The position numbers and the translations under genes were made by a program. Below the pieces are notes generated by a model. The model saw only the letters and a program-made list of their open reading frames with translations, had not been told where the DNA came from and did not search any database. DNA of 23,989 nt from Euperipatoides rowelli. Lineage: Eukaryota > Onychophora > Udeonychophora > Euonychophora > Peripatopsidae. Location of the stretch: assembly GCA_003024985.2 (NCBI GenBank), contig PXIH01S0014959.1; one strand, written 5' to 3'. Shown in pieces: positions 9,890 to 19,193 of the stretch (within the stretch, counting starts at the first letter, position 1; every line of letters starts with the position of its first letter).

Positions 9890-12800
9890 GGTTAAAAAAA
9901 TTAACTATAAAGTAAACATGAAATCTTGATTATGAAACATAGAATTAGAAAGAATAGGAATACAGTAAAGAAAAAGAAAATAGCCTATACCAAAATCTAC
10001 AAATCCAACACCAACAAATTCACATACGGTAAATAAGAATTGGCAGAAAATAAAGACAGACTCGATCAAATAAAAAAAGAAAAACATGAACTAAATTTAA
10101 TTTTATTCTGGGTTAAAGTCAAATCACATCAAACCTAATCACAAAATACTTAAAAAATGGACACATTTAAAGAATTTAGAATTAATTTCCCAGGAGATAT
10201 TAGCATACAATATTTTGGAAAAACAAACTATAAAGGAAGTCAACCAATATGCATTAAATTTCCGACTACAAAATTAAAATGGATAATTTATAAAAACAGA
10301 CACAAAGTTTTATCATACAAAAAAAAAACATTTTAAAGAAATAAGAATTGTAAGACAGATCCATATACCAAAGAGCTGAATATTCATAACTAGTATAAGA
10401 GTTGAAGACTAGAAAATGTCAAGGAGAAAAGGTTATATATATACAAATTGTTGAAACATCCTCTTTTAAACAAAATAATATCAATGATTTATTAGCCATT
10501 TTACCTTGTAGCCTACACTACAACCTGTTTTAGCACAAAATGTTCATTTGAATCAATTCAAACAAAAAAGACAAAAATGCAGATACCAGTAACAAATTTA
10601 AAATAGCAACCAATAACAACACTATTTACCAACATCTGCAGTCAACAAAAAAAAAATAGAACTAGAACCACAAATTTAAAAAAAAAAATCTCTATTTTTT
10701 TTAGTAGAGAGATGTCCAACAATAAAAACCCCAGATGAATTAATCAAAATTCCAGGATACATCATTAGAAAGGACTGAGAAAAAAGAAGAGGTGGCGGTA
10801 TGGCAATATACTACAAATCATCATTTAATAATAATCGAAGAATTAAAAATGTAACATGAAAGCATTTGGTTATTCCTTTACATAATGAAAAACATTTAAT
10901 AAACCTAAGTTATAGACTACCTAAATATTCCAGAATTCATTTTTGAAAGGTCTCTTTCAAGGTATAAAATTTTTCACAGAAAAAAATAACTAGGCGTAAA
11001 ATAAAATTATAGCTTATTACTTGATGACTTCAACCTTCCAGAAATAAACTGGTCACATTTAATATGCAAATATCCAGAAAACAGTTTTGGCTTCAAATTT
11101 TTTAGGTTTGTAAAAAGTCTTTTTGAGCTAATAAATAAGGAAACAAGATTTAGAGGAGAATTTAGTTCACTTTTGGACTTTTAATCATTTTTTATGAGTA
11201 CCGGTACCCTATATTGGCAAATGTGATTTCCAGGTTCTATTCAATATAAATACAAATATACAGTAAAAAGTAGATACACTAACTAAATACTGTATCAAGA
11301 CGACAGAAATGATTTTTCCACAATTGACAATGTCTATGCAATATAGGCTACATTAGATTTAAACTAGGAGTGTGAAAATATTTCAGATTTTCATGCCACA
11401 TGACAAACTTTAAATACAATAAATAAAACAACATTTTCCAGTAAAGAAAATCTTATTCAATGAGCCAAAGAAAAAATGTATGTGACTAACAAGTGAAATC
11501 CTCAAACTAATTAAATAAAGGAATTTATTTAAAATACCCGGTATACAAAAGAAATCCTACAATTAGGCCTATTGATAATAAGCTAATCTATAAAATGGAT
11601 CCAGAAACAAACTAAGCACTTCCATAAAACAAAAAAGATTCCAATATGAAACTTTTCAAAAATAAACAAAAAAAATTGAGATAAAATTTACGATCATATC
11701 AAGAATAAAGTCAATTTGGAATCCTATCAATTGCTTAACTCAAACGTAATAATGTATAGGCCACAAATCAATTCAAATGAACTATGCCTTAGCAGAATAT
11801 TTTGTTATATAGGCTAACACAAATAAAAACCTCACAACAAAATCGCAAATTATACCTGATAACATATCCACAAGCACCACAGAAATTAAAAAATATCATT
11901 CAAACTATCAGATATTCAAAAAGCATAGGTCTACCATACAATTGAATTTCCTATTATATCAAGAAATGCCCTAAATACTTCATAAATTTTCTAACATTAA
12001 TAATAAACAAGTCCATAAGGCATAGGTATGATCCCTAGAAAAAGGGAATAATTGTCCCTTGGAAGTTCAAAAAAGGAAACAAAAATTCATTAACATCATA
12101 CCAACCCATAATCATCACAACAACAATAGCCAAAATCACCAAAAGAATAATTTTAAAACATATGAATAATACAATACTCTCACGAGTCTCACCTATACAA
12201 TATGGTTTCAAAAAAAGGCTATCTGTAGCAGATAACATTCTACACACTACCAATATATTAACAAAAAAACTTTGAAATTAACCAATCCCAACATACTGTA
12301 GTTTACTTTGACCTTTCCTCTGTGTGACATCATACAAGATCAACACTTCCATTATTAAACTTGAAAACTATAATTTTGATTTAAATATAAGATGGATGTA
12401 ACTTTTTCTAGAAAACAGAACAATCGGAGTATAGAATTCCATGTTTTATGCGGCTTTCCACAAGATGCCATCTTATCGGCCACCAGTTTTAACAATTTAT
12501 CTGATAACATATCTCTTTGGACATGGTGTTCTATGAAGATGATATCAAACTACTAAAAGGTATAGAAAACTCAACCGAGACTTCAATTCTTGAAGATATC
12601 AACAAAATTCAAAATTGGATGAAGACAAACTATTCTTAAACCCCGATAAAAGTTTTTCTTCTTCAACCACTAATTAGACGGTGTTATGCAATAACCAGTC
12701 AACCACACTTTTAATAAAAATGAATTAATCCACTCTAGGTAACCATAAGGGTTTCTTTTCTATGCCTTCAAATCAGTTAAGCTATATCTGCATTGATCTG

Positions 12801-12890
12801 CCATATAGAGACTGAAATATCAACAGTTTTACATGCATTTATGCTTACATTGCAAACTTTAAATGCATTTTACTCAAAACTATACCAATG
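9890..12890 (+). mobile_element. Decayed LINE (CR1/L2-like), ORF1 to RT
   Basis: This element lies antisense to TTC33 inside its first intron. At about 10010-10380 there is an ORF1-like segment whose peptide GSQPICIKFPTTKLKW then KNRHKVLSYKK resembles the LINE ORF1 RNA-binding region. At about 10720-11190 lies an APE-type endonuclease: a DELIKIPGY-like stretch, RGGGMAIYYKSS, then LLDDFNLPEINW and a region like the ILDL block. At about 12440-12640 are reverse transcriptase remnants: GFPQDAILSA (usual GVPQGSVLGP) and FYEDDIKLLKGIE (usual FADDTKLF), then an NKIQNWMKTN helix. The order and spacing fit a roughly 3-kb non-LTR element. Reading needs many frame changes and there are many stops, so it is old and dead. 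The 3' end runs into the assembly gap. CR1, L2 and Jockey clades cannot be separated by eye. Confidence 0.8.
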
Positions 12891-12900
12891 TGGCTTGACT

Positions 12901-13145
12901 NNNNNNNNNNNNNNNNNNNNNNNNNNNNNNNNNNNNNNNNNNNNNNNNNNNNNNNNNNNNNNNNNNNNNNNNNNNNNNNNNNNNNNNNNNNNNNNNNNNN
13001 NNNNNNNNNNNNNNNNNNNNNNNNNNNNNNNNNNNNNNNNNNNNNNNNNNNNNNNNNNNNNNNNNNNNNNNNNNNNNNNNNNNNNNNNNNNNNNNNNNNN
13101 NNNNNNNNNNNNNNNNNNNNNNNNNNNNNNNNNNNNNNNNNNNNN
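12901..13145. other. Assembly gap (245 unknown bases)
   Basis: A continuous run of N. Any open frame drawn across it is meaningless. It sits at the 3' side of the LINE in TTC33 intron 1, so a repeat that failed to assemble is the likely cause. The stated length may be only an estimate. Confidence 0.99.
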
Positions 13146-13935
13146 TAAAAAATATAAATTTGAAAACTCATTTTGCTCCTATACAAGGTCATAAAACAAT
13201 GCATAAAAATGTCTTTTTAGATTAACGGATATTAAAAATGTCAAGACCCCTTTACAAAAATTCACCAGAGGTGACTTGATATTCATACAGTATATAGTAA
13301 TACAAAACAACAAAAACTTATAATTCAAGTTAAATAATAGAGCAAATACTAGATCACACACTTTCAACATAAGGTCACAACATTCAAAAACCAACAGACA
13401 AAAGCTGCTGCTAAGCATATTTTTAAGAAATATATCACTATTAAAACTCTTTGCCACACAATATTTTTTTGGCCATTTATCTGGATAAGAGAATTTTACA
13501 AAACTTAAGACCATGGTCACACTAAACATGTTTTATATTTTGGGGACAGAGTTAGATAACAGATAAACAATATGTAACAGGTCAATAGACCTATAATACA
13601 TTAATAGTAAAATAAATAAATTTTATCAAAATAAAAATTTAGCCTTTTAAAAATGGAGAAAATAAAACCTATTGATTTTAAATATACAGAACGTTTAAAT
13701 TTATTAATGCCTTACTAAGATTAAAATATAAATAATTGGCTATTTTTTTTTTTTTTTGCAATAAAATTATAAAAAAAAAAAAAAAAAGACTAATTTTATT
13801 TACAACCATTGTAATGTTCGTTATATTGTGAAACTTTTTCCCTTCATACATTTGTTAATGAAGTCAGGATTATATTTTAACGTGCAATTATATTTTCAAT
13901 CTGAAAACTCATTATATTATGAACTTAACGCGGAC

Positions 13936-14150
13936 CTTTCAGAGTCAGCTAGGATTATTCCTTCCATGTATCGCCTTTGGCTTTTAGTAGCAGTGTCCTC
14001 CAACATGTTAATGTGTCTTCTCTTAGTATTGGCAAGCCAGTCAACATCTTGGTCTATTGCAGATTCGTCTTTCGCTTCAGAGTCAAATTTATTGACTAAG
14101 GTCTTTGAAACTTTATCACCGATTTTTCTTTTCCAACCAAAAGTAGTCAT
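13936..14150 (-). CDS. TTC33: TTC33 first coding exon (partial gene)
   Basis: The exon encodes residues 1-71 plus two bases of codon 72. The start MTTFGWKRKIGDKVSK is nearly identical to the vertebrate TTC33 start (MASFGWKRKIGEKVSK). Further matches are an acidic stretch, a W-x-x-x-x-KRR segment (about residues 38-47) and a helix ending ILADSER that begins the first TPR. I chose the ATG at 14150 because it matches the family start and has A at -3. An in-frame ATG two codons upstream and one at 14222 are possible but not supported by the family. The exon ends in AG before GTCCGC, a weak donor that has only GT and the +5 G of the consensus. If this intron were retained the frame would stop after five more residues. 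The split AG|G codon joins the exon at 5734 in phase. TTC33 (also called OSRF) is a small TPR protein, about 262 residues in human, without a settled biochemical role. Identification is from remembered family sequence and is strong. Confidence 0.93.
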
Positions 14151-14379
14151 TTTCATGAGTGCATTCCTTCCAAAAGTTCTATATACTAGATAAGCCTGAA
14201 ATAACCTTAATAAGCTCTTCAATAACGTAACGAAAATTTACTTTTGGGAAAAATCTTAGTTAAAAGTAAAATGTTAATTATGGACACTTCAATCATCGAA
14301 GTATATGATTTGAACACTTTTTACATTGCTGCTAAATATTACTAAATAAAAATAAATAAATTTAATCCACACGAATAAG

Positions 14380-14530
14380 GTTCCGCCATGTTTGGTACTT
14401 GGCCAAAGACGAATATAAGATCGTACGTTATTGGCCAATCTGTAAGTAGTATTTACAAAATCCTTAAAACTGATTGGTTAGTTTATTAAAAGCCGATAAT
14501 AAAATTTACCCTGTTGCGCAGAATCCAACG
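14380..14530. promoter_or_regulatory. Shared divergent promoter of TTC33 and PIF1
   Basis: This island is less AT-rich than its surroundings and lies between the divergent genes. It contains a minus-strand AACATGGCGG (14383-14392), matching the YY1 consensus AANATGGCGG; a palindromic ATTGGCCAAT (14430-14439) that gives a CCAAT box on both strands; a second reverse CCAAT in GATTGG (14472-14477); and TGCGCA (14515-14520), the core of NRF1 sites. There is no TATA box at a sensible distance. CCAAT, YY1 and NRF1 elements are typical of bidirectional housekeeping promoters. The YY1 orientation would suit a TTC33 start site near 14395. Motif presence is seen; promoter function is inferred. Confidence 0.6.
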
Positions 14531-14579
14531 CTGACCGGTAAATTTAAATGTCTTTAAAATTTTGTGCTGCTTCAATCAG
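14525..14579 (+). other. Candidate PIF1 5' leader exon
   Basis: TTCAATCAG followed by GTAAAG at 14580 is a good donor just downstream of the promoter island. A plausible acceptor, a T-rich tract ending TTTTTGTATAG at 18083, lies nine bases before the PIF1 ATG. Without splicing there, an in-frame TAG stands four codons upstream of that ATG, so a spliced leader is likely but not required. The 5' edge given here is a guess. The exon holds an ATG (14548-14550) that would open a 14-codon upstream ORF ending at the PIF1 start codon. The whole exon is inferred from splice signals only. Confidence 0.4.
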
Positions 14580-15807
14580 GTAAAGTTATATATTTATTTA
14601 TTTATAGTAAAGCTATAGAATTACTAGAAATATGTTTTCATTAAAATAATAATTATTCAATTGGCATTATACCGTACTGAATCTAGTGAAATGTTTTCAA
14701 TTAAAGTGTTACCGTATTTCTATTTATTTTTCTTCACAATGGAGACATGATTCAGATACTGTACTACTGTACTGTATATTCAAAATTAATTTTATAGATT
14801 ATGAATAGTAGGGTCTTCATTTGGAGATGATATTCTAGATTATGTCTGGAATCCACACTTTCCTTTAAATTCTGTCCTTTAGATTTCGTATGATTGAAGA
14901 TTAGTGCCTTTCCATAATTTATACCCCCCCCCCCCCTCTTTTTTATTGTTTATTTATTTTAAAACATCTAATCTATAGACAACTAGAAATAGTAATAAAT
15001 TGAAAATATTATACACTAGAACCGGGAAATATGCCAAGTTACCAATAATCTTTATGGGCAAATTACTTAATATGAATAATACAATTAGTCTAATAATGAT
15101 TTTTTTTTTTTTTTACCATTGTGTTAATCTGTAACTTATCCCACATCATGTTTGGGCTAGGGATTTAAGATTATGTTTAGTTTACTAACATGCATTTTGT
15201 TCTAATTATTGTAAGTTATATAACATGTATGCAATTCATATTAATAAACAAAAGTAATAATTATTCTTACTAAACTTATTTAGATTATAGCCTAGCTAAT
15301 AAAAAAAAAAAATTATACATAAATTACATATCTCTTCTCAATGCATGGAAATGTGCATAAGAAAATATTGTATTTTAAAGATAATTTTCAAATAGCCTCC
15401 ACCTTCAGGTAACATTTATAATTTTGAACAACAAAGATAAAATTGATATAAAGTACATTGTAAACATACAGTAGGACCTAGGCCTATACTGGACCACTGT
15501 ACTTGAGAACCTATAGATACCCTAGAGCTACAGCCTATATACAGAGGAATAACTAGGGGACTGGGCACACTGGTAATTATAAAAACCTACTCAAAAATAA
15601 AAATTGTAAGCTACTTTTTTATTACTCAATGCATAACATTAGTGGTATTCATGTGAATAGGCTATAGATGTGTTCTTGCAAAGTGGTGATGCAGTAATAG
15701 AGTGGTAGAAAAAGCATTTGGACTCTTGAGAAAATTTAAAAGAACTTGTCTTGAGTAAGACTAGACTTTGGCCATCACATTTGTTTATATCCATCTTCAG
15801 TGATTGC
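14580..15807. other. Inferred PIF1 leader intron, left part
   Basis: AT-rich sequence with homopolymer tracts (poly-C near 14923, poly-T near 15100). A hAT-like end CAGAGGAATAACTAGGGG starts at 15542 without a detectable partner end. No exon or RNA gene was recognised. Confidence 0.5.
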
Positions 15808-15815
15808 TTTGTTAG

Positions 15816-17391
15816 CAGCGGTGGACTGGATACATGACAGGCGAGGAAGGAAAGAAATTCAAGCCAATTTCCCTTTAATAGATAACTAAGTACAAATACA
15901 TTGCATAAGTTAAAAAGATGCCAATAAAATCTAATTATACTGTTAAAGTAATTATTCTTAAATCATATTTATTCTTTTAGGCTACATACTATGTAATGCA
16001 TTTGTACATACAGTCTATATCAGTGTCAGACTGGCTCAACTCCTACTGGACATTTGATTAAATGGCCTCTTACTAAAAAGTGGATTTTGTGGAACTGGTG
16101 ATTGTTATTATGGGAGAGGCTGCTTGAACAGTTCAGTGTGAATATTAACAGTTATGGGTCACGAAAATACTCCTATGGGGTCCAGTGGCAGAGCTCCTGG
16201 AAGCTATTTTTAGATAGATAGATCATCTATAGCAGCGCCTTCATACATGTGTTCCTCCAGGCCCTTGTCACAAATATTAGTTACAATTCTATATTATGCT
16301 AACAAATAATATAAAACAAACAAATTAAAACAATTTTGTAAAAATATACAAAATACAGTCAAAAACTTAAAAGTTTTTTAAACAATTTTAAATAGTTCAC
16401 TTTTAAAAATATTATAACTCTTCTGAAGTCTTAATGAAGCAGGCCTGCAATTTATTCCAATATACCGATCCCATTCCCTGGAAAGATCTAGCACCAAATT
16501 TTGTCCTGTAATGTTTCACATAAAAACCCAGACCCAATTTCAGTCTTGTATTTTGTTGATGTATATCAGACTGCAACAATAACAGATCATGTAGATAGCT
16601 AGGTTTACCCATATTCAAAACCTTCCATAACAAAAGATAAAAGTGAATTTCTCTGAGTTTAGTCAAAGACTTCCAACTCAAAGAAGCAACAGCTGTCGTG
16701 GCGCTACTAAGTCCAACCCCATGTACAATATAACGTGCTGCAGTGTTGGAAACCACTTGCAACTTCCCTGTTAAAACACTACCACATTCCATCCAACAGT
16801 ATTACAGTATGTCAAGTGTGGCAGAATAAGAGCCCCAAAAACTATTTTCAATATTTCAACTGGCATAAAATGTCTTAGCTTTAATAATAGCTTGTTCAGA
16901 CCCATGGTCTTTCTAAAAACTGCACAAATATGACCCCTCCATGTCAATTCACTATCTATTAAAACTCCTAAGATCTTGATTTCATTTACCTTAAAATAAG
17001 CTCTGCTGTTTACTTAAAAAATACTGAAATTTAAAATAACCTAAATGACATACAAAAAAGTTGTGTTCGTTAGAAAAAATAGTTTATAATGAAATTACTT
17101 GTTTTCATTTTATAGATTTGTCTTTTTCTCCAGTATGTTGGGATTGTCTATAATCAGCCAATAAACCCAACAAGAGTTATCTACTATATGGTAAACACAC
17201 ACTCACATTTCCAATAATTTATTTTTGCAGTGCGAATGGAAAAGAAAATTTAAAAAAAGTTTGGAGAAAAGTCCAAAATACAGTAATTACTTTTGAATTG
17301 TGTGCTATCTCTAGATAAGAATACTAATTTTTTTTTTTTTTTTTAAATTTTACAGACAGGTGGGGATTGCCCCCTTCCCAATCCACCACTG
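15816..17391 (-). mobile_element. 1.6-kb hAT-like element with nested LINE
   Basis: The ends CAGCGGTGGACTGG (15816) and CCAATCCACCACTG (17391) are inverted repeats matching at 12 of 14 positions. The flanks TTTGTTAG (15808-15815) and TTTTTTAG (17392-17399) agree at 7 of 8 bases, as expected for a hAT duplication. The subterminal sequence GAAATTCAAGCC on the left and GGCAATCCCCACC (minus strand) on the right match the two halves of the 141-bp MITE at 23640-23780, in reverse orientation. Inside sit a LINE 3' end (about 16205-17040) and sequence of unknown origin. No transposase frame is seen. Confidence 0.72.
16205..17040 (-). mobile_element. LINE 3' end (RT C-terminal region and tail)
   Basis: Minus-strand peptides read in order VNEIKILGVLIDSELTW (16999 downward), then LILPHLTYCNT, KLQVVSNTAARYIVHG, LREIHFYLLLWKVLN, PSYLHDLL and VYWNKLQ, ending at a stop near 16410. 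These are the typical post-RT blocks of non-LTR elements (LGV-ID--L-W, QN-AAR, PSYL-DLL, WN-L). One frame change separates the first two from the rest. About 200 bp of 3' UTR follows, ending in a GATCTATCTATCTA microsatellite tail near 16205, a common LINE 3' terminus. It is 5'-truncated, as usual for LINE insertions, and lies inside the hAT-like element. Confidence 0.8.
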
Positions 17392-17399
17392 TTTTTTAG

Positions 17400-18083
17400 C
17401 CTAATCAAAATTTATTTACAATCTGAACTAATCCAATGAAGTTATTATTTTTTAACAATTATTCAACTAATGGAGGGATTTATTGGATTGGTTATCATGA
17501 TAAATGTGCCACTTTGTCTTTGTGATGACCAAGATAAATTATTTTTTAGCAATATCTACTGGTCTCAGCTGCCAACTCAGTGATTCTGTTTCACCACTCA
17601 TTTTAGCATTTACTCCAAGTACTATATAGATATATTATTTTCAATACAAATTAATCAGTTTATTGGTTGAAAATTAATTCAGGTTAGCTGTTCAGCTGAT
17701 AAGATGTGAGAATGAATCACAGTATATCTTAATCAATTACCGTAAATACATTCTGCAAATGTTTGTCATATCTTCATAACTTATACATTTTGTTAAAGCG
17801 AAAACCACCGACAAGCTTCTGTATAATATTGAGAGTCCAATTTAGCCAGTCGTTTCCAAATAAATGCAAATGCTGTACAAAATAAACAATATGTAGCCTA
17901 CTATTGTATTTAATTAAAAGTAATTTGAACAACAATTTTAATGCACTAATCATTTTTGGCTAGGAGAAATTATACAGTATATAGGCCTACAATTACAGTA
18001 TGAAGAAAACTTTAATTCAAAGTATAATTTGCTTAAAATTTTACTGTATCAACTAATTCATATATTTTTATATTTTTGTATAG
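17400..18083. other. Inferred PIF1 leader intron, right part
   Basis: AT-rich sequence from the hAT-like duplication to the acceptor TTTTTGTATAG just upstream of the PIF1 start codon. No repeat or exon was recognised. Confidence 0.5.
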
Positions 18084-18092
18084 AGGTGGAAA

Positions 18093-18611
18093 ATGAATAA
18101 TGAAGGCTGTGAACTCAACTGCTCTATGATTATTGAAACTTTGACATCTACCAATGTTCCGAACAAGCGTTCCCATTTCCGTAATGCCAGTCTTCTGTTG
18201 GGTAGAAATGAATTTAAGGATATCATTATGAAAATTAATGCTGGTAAAACTGCTTTAAAATATGTTATTAAAGACATTGTTCTTCACAAAAAGTTTTATA
18301 AAGACGGTAAAGCTTCCATCAACTTACAACCACAAAATGTCCAATTACTTTTATCTAACTGTCCACCTCATCAATTGTTAATTTTTATAAAGACATTGGA
18401 AACAAAATTAATAACATTAAAGCAAAAAGGAGTAATATCTGAAAGAGATAGACTCTATGCAGATGTGAAACCAACATTTGAATATATTAGCCCCTTAAAT
18501 GAAAAGGATATAACTGTTTTACGTGATAAGAAAAATAAGCAAACAGTTGTAAAAGATGCTACACCTAAAAGTAAAAGACGACGAAAAGAAGACAGATTTG
18601 TATTATCACAG
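18093..18611 (+). CDS. PIF1: PIF1 helicase, first coding exon (N-terminal region)
   Basis: This exon encodes residues 1-173 of the 5'-to-3' DNA helicase PIF1, which acts in nucleus and mitochondria on telomeres, G-quadruplexes, replication forks and mtDNA. The part shown is the N-terminal region found in animal PIF1, reported to bind single-stranded DNA. Matches to human PIF1, in order, are LLGRNE (35-40; human LSLGRNE), VQLLLSNCPPHQL (83-95; human VQLLLSDCPPDRL), a KTLETKL helix (100-106), and FEYISPL (129-135; human FVTISPV). A basic cluster PKSKRRRK (158-165) looks like a nuclear localisation signal. The start residues are not mitochondrial in character. The ATG has A at -3. The exon ends CAG|GTACTAG in phase 0; read-through would stop seven codons later. 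It pairs in phase with the exon at 22178. Confidence 0.95.
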
Positions 18612-18741
18612 GTACTAGACATGATAAATTCTTAACCAATAAAAAAAATTCTATTATGAAAATTTTCATTGATTATGGGTTTTTCTCCCATTAGCCTATA
18701 TATTGTACATGATACTGTATATACAGTATACTGCTTTCAAG

Positions 18742-19114
18742 CAGGGCCCCCACATTTTTTTCGGGGCTCCGGGACTGAAAATCAGGTGGGACCCTTTCAT
18801 ATTTTTGATAAGCTTTTTTTTTGTGAAGATTTGATAAGCTTTTTTTTGTTTGTTTGAACATTTTGTTTACCTTTGATGGACCTTGTAAGGTCCCTTGTGT
18901 GTGAAGATTTGATAAGCTTTTTTTTCATTGTAAGGGCATTTTGTTGACTTTTATTGAGTCAATGGCCCCTTATATAGGCTTATGAGTACTCCTCTCGCAT
19001 CACCCCTGGTCATAACTATGTAGTTTCTTATGGAGCTTGTTCTTACATGGGCTACCCCACTGGCCCCGGGACTACCGCCCCAACCAACACCCCCCTTTTT
19101 TTGTGGGGGCCCTG
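18742..19114. mobile_element. hAT-like non-autonomous element with internal tandem repeat
   Basis: The left end CAGGGCCCCCACA and right end TGTGGGGGCCCTG (allowing one base at the inner edge) are near-perfect inverted repeats, each backed by a T-run and a GC-rich CCGGGAC/CCCGGGAC block. The 8-bp flanks CTTTCAAG (18734-18741) and CACACAAG (19115-19122) agree at only 5 of 8 bases, so the target duplication is weak. Within it, GTGAAGATTTGATAAGC plus a T-run starts at 18823 and again at 18901. Each is followed by a CATTTTGTT...GGYCCCTT block, giving a 78-bp tandem duplication. There is no coding capacity. Confidence 0.65.
18823..18980. repeat. 78-bp tandem duplication inside hAT-like element
   Basis: Two units start GTGAAGATTTGATAAGC and end near GGTCCCTT and GGCCCCTT. 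A partial extra unit, TTTTTGATAAGC plus a T-run, precedes them at about 18801. Such internal arrays are common in non-autonomous DNA transposons. Confidence 0.7.
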
Positions 19115-19193
19115 CACACAAGTACAGTATATACGGTACTGTACATAATGTATATGTTTGTAAGTTATATAGAGCTTTTATCCAAAATTACTA

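Larger units (their letters stand above)
5735..13935 (-). other. TTC33 intron 1 (8.2 kb)
   Basis: This is the span between the two in-phase TTC33 coding exons, interrupting codon 72 in phase 2. From 5735 to 8254 it is AT-rich sequence with homopolymer runs and no gene or complete element that I can recognise. It then holds a hAT element (8263-8778), more featureless AT-rich sequence (8787 to about 9890), a decayed LINE in antisense to TTC33 (about 9890-12890), an assembly gap (12901-13145), and unremarkable sequence up to the first exon. Splice ends are GT-AG, with a weak donor. Confidence 0.85.

Noticed and set aside
12793-13204. Long open frames on both strands across 12793-13204
   Set aside because: Their length comes from the run of unknown bases, which never reads as a stop.
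13179-13529. Minus-strand 116-codon open frame
   Set aside because: A hydrophobic, Phe/Leu-rich product is typical of AT-rich non-coding DNA; there are no motifs and no splice context, and it lies within TTC33 intron 1.
13828-14193. Plus-strand 121-codon open frame over the TTC33 first exon
   Set aside because: It is the antisense shadow of the TTC33 exon; the minus-strand translation matches TTC33 and this one matches nothing.
15542-15580. CAGAGGAATAACTAGGGG as a complete hAT insertion
   Set aside because: Only one end is visible; no partner end or target duplication was found, so no element was called.
16022-16200. CAGTGTCAGACTGG at 16022 and CAGTGGCAGAGCTCC near 16190 as further hAT ends inside the 1.6-kb element
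   Set aside because: Each resembles a hAT terminus, but I found neither a matching inverted partner nor a duplicated 8-bp flank.
18068-18277. Minus-strand open frame opposite the PIF1 first exon
   Set aside because: It is the antisense shadow of the PIF1 N-terminal coding sequence.
18612-18635. PIF1 ending at the stop after 180 codons as a short complete protein
   Set aside because: The GTACTAG donor, the exact phase match to the helicase exon at 22178 and the family alignment show that the last seven codons are intron.
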